Below, one piece after another: positions 59,899 to 64,000 of a stretch of 64,000 nt of DNA. The notes under the pieces were generated by a model that searched no databases, was not told the DNA's origin, and was given only the letters and a program-made list of their open reading frames with translations. The stretch's first letter is position 1. Each line of letters opens with the position of its first letter. Position numbers and translations under genes: made by a program. The DNA comes from Wenjunlia vitaminophila DSM 41686 (GTDB lineage: Bacteria; Actinomycetota; Actinomycetes; Streptomycetales; Streptomycetaceae), in contig NZ_KB904665.1 in assembly GCF_000380165.1 (NCBI RefSeq), forward strand, positions 1 to 64,000. The letters are read 5' to 3'.

Positions 59899-61614
59899 AT
59901 GAGCGGGGACGGCGCACGGAACGGCGGTGCTGGGGGGCATTCGGTCGGCAACGGCCGGTACGAACTCCAACACCTCCTGGGCCAAGGGGGAATGGCATCG
60001 GTCCACCTGGCCTACGACACGGTGCTCGACCGGCGAGTCGCGGTGAAGACCCTGCACACGGAGCTCGGCCGTGAGGCGTCCTTCCGTGAACGTTTCCGGC
60101 GCGAGGCCCAGGCCGTCGCCAAACTCAACCACACCAACATCGTCTCCGTCTTCGACTCCGGCGAGGACAGCATCGACGGTGCCGCGGTGCCGTACATCGT
60201 CATGGAGTACGTCGAGGGCAAACCGCTGCGCGACGTGCTGGACGAGGACATAGCCCGGCACGGGGCCATGCCCACCGAGAAGGCCCTGAGCATCACCGCC
60301 GACGTGCTGGCCGCGCTCGAGGCCAGCCACGAGATGGGCCTGGTGCACCGGGACATCAAGCCGGGCAACGTGATGATCACCGCCCGCGGTGTGGTCAAGG
60401 TCATGGACTTCGGCATCGCCCGGGCCCTCCAGTCCGGGGTCACCTCGATGACCCAGACCGGCATGGTGGTCGGCACCCCCCAGTACCTCTCCCCCGAGCA
60501 GGCCCTGGGCCGCGGCGTGGACGCCAGGTCCGACCTGTACTCGGTCGGCTGCATGCTGTTCGAGCTGCTCACCGGCCGCCTGCCCTTCGACGGGGACTCC
60601 CCGTTGGCGATCGCGTACCAGCACGTCCAGGAGGAGCCGCCGGCGCCCTCGTCGATCAACCAGGCGGTACCGCCCGCGGTGGACGCGCTGGTGGCCCGGT
60701 CGCTCCGGAAGAACCCGGCGGAGCGCTTCCCCACCGCCGAGGCCATGCGCGACGAGGCCAGGCGGGTCAACCACAGCGGGAACACCGGCAACACACCGCT
60801 GATCATCAGTGAGGGCCCGCGGGCCCACGGTGCCGGCCAGGCCGTCTCCTCGGCGGTCTTCCCCCCGGTCTCCGGTGGCCTGCCGGGCCCGCAGGGCTCG
60901 GTCCAGACCCCGTACCAGCCCACGCCCCCGCCGCCGTTCGGCCCGCAGACGCCCCCGCCGGCGCCGATGCCCCACCAGACGCCGACGCCCGCACCGATGG
61001 GCATGGGCGGGTACCCGACACCGGTCCACCAGCCGGGCCCCGGCACCCCGCCGCCGTTCAACACCCAGCCGCCACCCGGGCACGGTCGGCCGCCGAACGG
61101 CGGGCGCAGCAACTCCGGGGTGGTCATCGGCGTCGTCGCGGCCGTGCTGGCGCTGCTGGTGGTGGTGATCGTCGTGATATCCACCCGCGGTGACTCGAAC
61201 GACCAGGCCGACGACGAACCGACCGACACCTGGAGCAGTACCACCAACCCCATCGACGACCCGACCGACGAGCCCACGGACGACCCCACCGACGAACCGA
61301 CCGACGACCCCACGGACGACCCGACCGACGACACCCCGAGCGTCAAGCCCGGCAACCCGTACAAGCAGGTCAAGGCGTCGGAGTGCACCAAGCCCACCGA
61401 GATCGGTGGAAAGATCATGATCCCCAGCTTCGTCGGTGCGGACATCGACGAGGTCCAGGAGTGCGCCGAGGCGGCGGACTGGGAGCTGGTGGAGAAGAAG
61501 GAGAACGAGACCCTCTACGGCGAGGGCGTCGTGGTGGACCAGGACCCCAAGATCGAGTTCGTGCCCCCGAACAACGTCAAGATCGACGTCTGGGTCTCGA
61601 CCGGCCACGACTAA
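59899..61614 (+). CDS. Ser/Thr protein kinase with C-terminal PASTA-like domain, 571 aa
   Basis: Hanks kinase at about 18-280: LGQGGMASVHLAYD, VAVKTL, HRDIKPGNVM, VMDFGIA and SMTQTGMVVGTPQYLSPEQ. A 130-residue Pro-rich juxtamembrane segment precedes one span (VVIGVVAAVLALLVVVIVVIS). Outside, an acidic D-D-P-T-D-E-P-T repeat leads to one PASTA-like unit (IMIPSFVGADIDEVQECAEAADWELVEKK to VVVDQDPKIEFVPPNNVKIDVWVS). ATG 59899 has the site GGGGGATCCATCAG. PASTA kinases sense muropeptides or lipid II and regulate wall growth. Confidence 0.92.
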   Translation: MSGDGARNGGAGGHSVGNGRYELQHLLGQGGMASVHLAYDTVLDRRVAVKTLHTELGREASFRERFRREAQAVAKLNHTNIVSVFDSGEDSIDGAAVPYIVMEYVEGKPLRDVLDEDIARHGAMPTEKALSITADVLAALEASHEMGLVHRDIKPGNVMITARGVVKVMDFGIARALQSGVTSMTQTGMVVGTPQYLSPEQALGRGVDARSDLYSVGCMLFELLTGRLPFDGDSPLAIAYQHVQEEPPAPSSINQAVPPAVDALVARSLRKNPAERFPTAEAMRDEARRVNHSGNTGNTPLIISEGPRAHGAGQAVSSAVFPPVSGGLPGPQGSVQTPYQPTPPPPFGPQTPPPAPMPHQTPTPAPMGMGGYPTPVHQPGPGTPPPFNTQPPPGHGRPPNGGRSNSGVVIGVVAAVLALLVVVIVVISTRGDSNDQADDEPTDTWSSTTNPIDDPTDEPTDDPTDEPTDDPTDDPTDDTPSVKPGNPYKQVKASECTKPTEIGGKIMIPSFVGADIDEVQECAEAADWELVEKKENETLYGEGVVVDQDPKIEFVPPNNVKIDVWVSTGHD

Positions 61615-61872
61615 GTTGCATGAATCCAGCGACCTTGCGGGACGTCACCCGCAGTTGCTGTGGTCGGCCCGCAAGGGAGAGAGTGGCAGCCCGGGTCTTG
61701 TGCCGAATCCTCGTGCTCGCTGCCGATCTGACACAACGACAAGGACAGGGCAGCAGGTCAAGCAATCACTGACCGCAACGGTGCCGTCTGGACTCTCGTC
61801 TAGTGTGATGCGGAACACATACGTCCGCGGGCGGCTCTTGACTGCGTAGATCGCCCTGAAGGTAGGAATACC

Positions 61873-63060
61873 ATGGCTACCCCTAGTTATAACCGTATTG
61901 CCGCGAAGCTGACCTTTCGCCTGATTGTGTCTGGCGGCGGAACTGGGGGCCACACCTACCCGGCGCTCACCGCGGTCCGGGCGTTGCAGGCGCGACTGGC
62001 GGTCGAAGGCCGCGCGCTTGACGTCCTCTGGATCGGGACCCCCGAGGGGTTGGAGGCCCGCGTCGCCCCGGCCGAAGGCATCGCCTTCACGACGGTCGCG
62101 ACGGGCAAGATCCGCCGGGCCGCGAACCCTCTCAAGATGGTGTCCCCGGCGAACGTCCGGGACATGGCGCGGGTGCCGCTGGGTGTCGCCCAGGCGCGGA
62201 AGACGATCAGCGGCTTCCGGCCGGACGTCGTGCTGGCGACCGGCGGATACGTCGCCGTCCCGGCCGGTCTCGCCGCCCGGCTGTGCAAGCGCCCGCTCGT
62301 GTTGCACGAGCAGACCGTTCGGCTTGGACTGGCGAACCGGAAACTGGCTGGGTCGGCGGCGCGCATCGCCGTGTCATCGGAGTCGACGCTGCCGCTCCTT
62401 CCGGAGGCCGTACGGTCCGCGGCAGTCGTCACGGGAAACCCGGTGCGGCCCGAGATCCTCAGCGGGCACGCGGACAAGGCGGTCGCCGCGCTCGGACTGA
62501 CGGGATTCGACCGGCGGCTTCCGACGCTCTACGTCACCGGCGGTGCCCAGGGCGCCCAACAGATCAACGATGTCGTGCGGGATGCACTGCCGTGGCTGCT
62601 GGAACGCGCCAACGTGGTGCACCAGTGCGGGCCGGCGAACGTTGAGGGGCTGCGCGCCAGCGCAGCGGCGCTCCCACCCGGGATCGGGGGCCGGTACTAC
62701 CTCACCGGGTTCGTCGGCGCGGAGCTTCCCGACGTCCTAGCACTCGCCGATGTCGTGGTCTCCCGCAGTGGTGCCGGCACCCTCGCGGAGCTCACCGCCC
62801 TGGGCAAGCCCGCGGTCTTCGTGCCGCTCGCCTCCTCGGCTGGGAACGAGCAGGCGCACAACGCCCGGCATCTGGAGGATGCGGGCGCGGCAGTTGCCCT
62901 GGAGGGAGACGTCACCGCGGACCGGCTCCGGGACGCTCTCGGGCCGCTCCTCACCGACCCGGCGCGCCGTGCGGAGATGGCAGAGGTGTGCCGGGCGCAC
63001 GGACGGCCAGACGCGGCGGACAGGCTCGTGGACGTGCTGCTTTCCGCCGCGTCCGGCTGA
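61873..63060 (+). CDS. MurG-like glycosyltransferase, 395 aa
   Basis: GT-B transferase of the MurG family (UDP-GlcNAc to lipid-linked MurNAc). The N-terminal donor/acceptor loop FRLIVSGGGTGGHTYPALTAV is the G-loop 1, GGYVAVPAGLAA is the second Gly motif, LVLHEQTVRLGLANR matches the H-E-Q-N region, and VTGGAQGAQQINDV and VSRSGAGTLAELTALGKPAVFVPL are UDP-GlcNAc contacts. ATG 61873 follows AGGTAGGAATACC. It is outside a division/wall cluster, so it is probably a second, specialised copy acting on a secondary metabolite or unusual envelope glycan. Confidence 0.88.
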   Translation: MATPSYNRIAAKLTFRLIVSGGGTGGHTYPALTAVRALQARLAVEGRALDVLWIGTPEGLEARVAPAEGIAFTTVATGKIRRAANPLKMVSPANVRDMARVPLGVAQARKTISGFRPDVVLATGGYVAVPAGLAARLCKRPLVLHEQTVRLGLANRKLAGSAARIAVSSESTLPLLPEAVRSAAVVTGNPVRPEILSGHADKAVAALGLTGFDRRLPTLYVTGGAQGAQQINDVVRDALPWLLERANVVHQCGPANVEGLRASAAALPPGIGGRYYLTGFVGAELPDVLALADVVVSRSGAGTLAELTALGKPAVFVPLASSAGNEQAHNARHLEDAGAAVALEGDVTADRLRDALGPLLTDPARRAEMAEVCRAHGRPDAADRLVDVLLSAASG

Positions 63061-63077
63061 CCCCGCCGGTCGGGGGT

Positions 63078-63512
63078 CTACGGAAGATTTCGGGGCGCGC
63101 CGTCCTCAATGAGACGGACGACGTCGGCGAAGGCCGCCGGCTCCTTCCCCCACGGGTCGGGGACGTCCCGGTCCTCCAGGTAGGGGCCGAGCGTCGTCCC
63201 GGTCACCTCGCCGGCGAGGGCCCGCACCACAGCGAGGATGCCGGCGTCCATCGCAAGGACGATGTCCGCCCACTCCAGCAGTCCGCGGTTGAGGTGCACG
63301 CCGCGGTGCGCGGTGAGGTCGTAGCCGGCGGCCGCTGCGGCGTGCACCATCTGGGTGTGTGCGGGGTGGCCGACCCACTTGTCCCGGGTGCCGGCCGAAC
63401 GGACCTCAACAGCCCGGCCACCGAGTTCACCAAGAACGAGCGCCGCGACCGGTGAGCGGCAGTGGTTGCCGAGGCACACGGTCAGCAGGCGCCGCGGCCG
63501 GGCGCCGCTCAC
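63078..63512 (-). CDS. Low-molecular-weight protein tyrosine phosphatase, 144 aa
   Basis: The active-site loop C-x5-R-S appears as TVCLGNHCRSP near residue 12, and the general-acid Asp in DVPDPWG near 118. Length is typical. GTG 63512 overlaps the stop of the aminotransferase (GTGA), so both are one leftward transcript, convergent with the MurG-like gene. In polysaccharide gene sets such phosphatases act on tyrosine kinases or on sugar phosphates; here the partner is not in view. Confidence 0.88.
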   Translation of the reverse strand: MSGARPRRLLTVCLGNHCRSPVAALVLGELGGRAVEVRSAGTRDKWVGHPAHTQMVHAAAAAGYDLTAHRGVHLNRGLLEWADIVLAMDAGILAVVRALAGEVTGTTLGPYLEDRDVPDPWGKEPAAFADVVRLIEDGAPRNLP

Positions 63513-64000
63513 CGCCCCGCCCCCATGGTGAGGGCACGGCGGAGCTCGCTGACGGCGTGTTCGGCGTCAGCCTCCGTGAGGTGCTGGTGGAACGGTAGGG
63601 TCATGATCTGCCGGCCCAGTGCCTCGGTGACCGGCAGCGGGCGGTGCCACTCGGCGAACGCCGGTTGTGTGTGGTTCGGCGGGTAGTGCGCGCCGACGCC
63701 GATACCGCGTTCCCGGAGCGTGCGGAACACGCGGTCACGGCGGCCGTCGAAGATGCGGACGGCACACATCGGTGGGACCGTCTGGTCTACGTCGGCGTCA
63801 ACCAGGGCGATGCCGTCGATACCCTCCAGAGCGGCGGCGTACGCGCGCCAGAGGCCGCTGCGCCGGGTCTGCGCCTCAGCGAAGTGACGGAGCTGCACGA
63901 GCCCGATCGCGGCATTAAGCGCCGACATCTGCACGCGCATCCCGAACCCGTCCACCGTGTATGTCGTCGCCTCCGCACGGTGGGCCGCGGACTCCACGAT
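63509..64000 (-). CDS. DegT/DnrJ/EryC1-type aminotransferase, 5' end beyond window
   Basis: 163 C-terminal codons of a PLP-dependent sugar aminotransferase: GFGMRVQMSALNAAIGLVQLRHF is the conserved post-Lys block (G-x-N-x-R-M-S-x-L-x-A-A-I-G-x-x-Q-L), followed by FRTLRERGIGVGAHYPPNHTQPAFAEW (substrate strand) and LGRQIMTLPFHQHLTEADAEHAV. The PLP-binding Lys lies outside the window. Enzymes of this class aminate nucleotide-linked ketosugars, which fits a partner role with the MurG-like transferase. Confidence 0.88.
   Translation of the reverse strand: MVESAAHRAEATTYTVDGFGMRVQMSALNAAIGLVQLRHFAEAQTRRSGLWRAYAAALEGIDGIALVDADVDQTVPPMCAVRIFDGRRDRVFRTLRERGIGVGAHYPPNHTQPAFAEWHRPLPVTEALGRQIMTLPFHQHLTEADAEHAVSELRRALTMGAGR

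Noticed and set aside
61190-61350. Direct repeats GACGACCCGACCGACGA...
   Set aside because: They encode the D-D-P-T-D-E-P-T stalk of the PASTA kinase and are coding repeats, not a CRISPR or mobile element. No CRISPR array was seen in the window.

Overview
This is GC-rich actinomycete DNA. The marks are strong third-codon G/C bias, many GTG starts, WhiB-like and SigB/F-type regulators, a mycothiol-family enzyme, PASTA-type Ser/Thr kinases and XRE/DUF397 regulator clusters. It fits Streptomyces, Nocardiopsis or a relative; the sequence alone does not fix the genus.

Bases 1-3830 look like the right end of an integrated element. They carry a WhiB-like gene cut by the window edge, micro-genes, a GntR regulator overlapping a HAD phosphatase, and a small GntR divergent from a short hypothetical gene. 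The region ends in a 3'-half copy of a tRNA-Ser, typical of an attachment site, followed by a hairpin terminator.

Bases 3950-22675 are chromosomal-type genes: a small membrane protein, two tandem SigB/F-type sigma factors, an aldo/keto reductase, a DHA2 drug exporter with a PPOX-type reductase, a TetR regulator, an ECF sigma factor with a candidate membrane partner, a short GntR, tRNA-Arg(ACG), tRNA-Ser(GCT), a very long PAS/kinase-like/receiver protein, an acyl-CoA ligase, a second ECF sigma factor, a secreted DUF1906 protein and ribokinase.

Bases 22706-35524 are the most interesting part: a candidate NTP-dependent conflict (immune-like) island in two convergent arms. The plus arm encodes a caspase-like protease with a C-terminal effector-associated domain, a 77-residue peptide with a leader resembling the FxsA RiPP leader, and an overlapping HExxH protein of the putative peptide beta-hydroxylase family. 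The minus arm encodes an EAD/VMAP-C-like protein, a MoxR AAA+ ATPase and a giant degenerate-vWA/SAV_2336-like/NB-ARC/TPR protein, joined by GTGA overlaps. Divergent from the protease is a Pro-rich protein whose N-terminus looks like a dead caspase fold. I infer that the ATPase and STAND modules sense and gate, the EADs recruit, and the caspase-like protease, possibly with the modified peptide, acts as effector.

Bases 35720-64000 return to mixed content: an alpha/beta hydrolase with an aldehyde dehydrogenase; two XRE/DUF5753 paralogues with an RsbW/AbaA-like ATPase and a DUF397 protein, linked by TGCA-rich palindromes; pirin; SseB-like; a FadE5-like acyl-CoA dehydrogenase; M18 aminopeptidase; a nitrilase-family amidase; a maleylpyruvate isomerase-family enzyme; a GntR-MFS operon; an E1alpha-E1beta-E2 dehydrogenase operon; an atypical LuxR regulator without its phosphoacceptor Asp; an APH-fold kinase; two divergent Ser/Thr kinases, one with PASTA; and at the right edge a MurG-like glycosyltransferase convergent with a low-molecular-weight phosphatase and a DegT-type aminotransferase.
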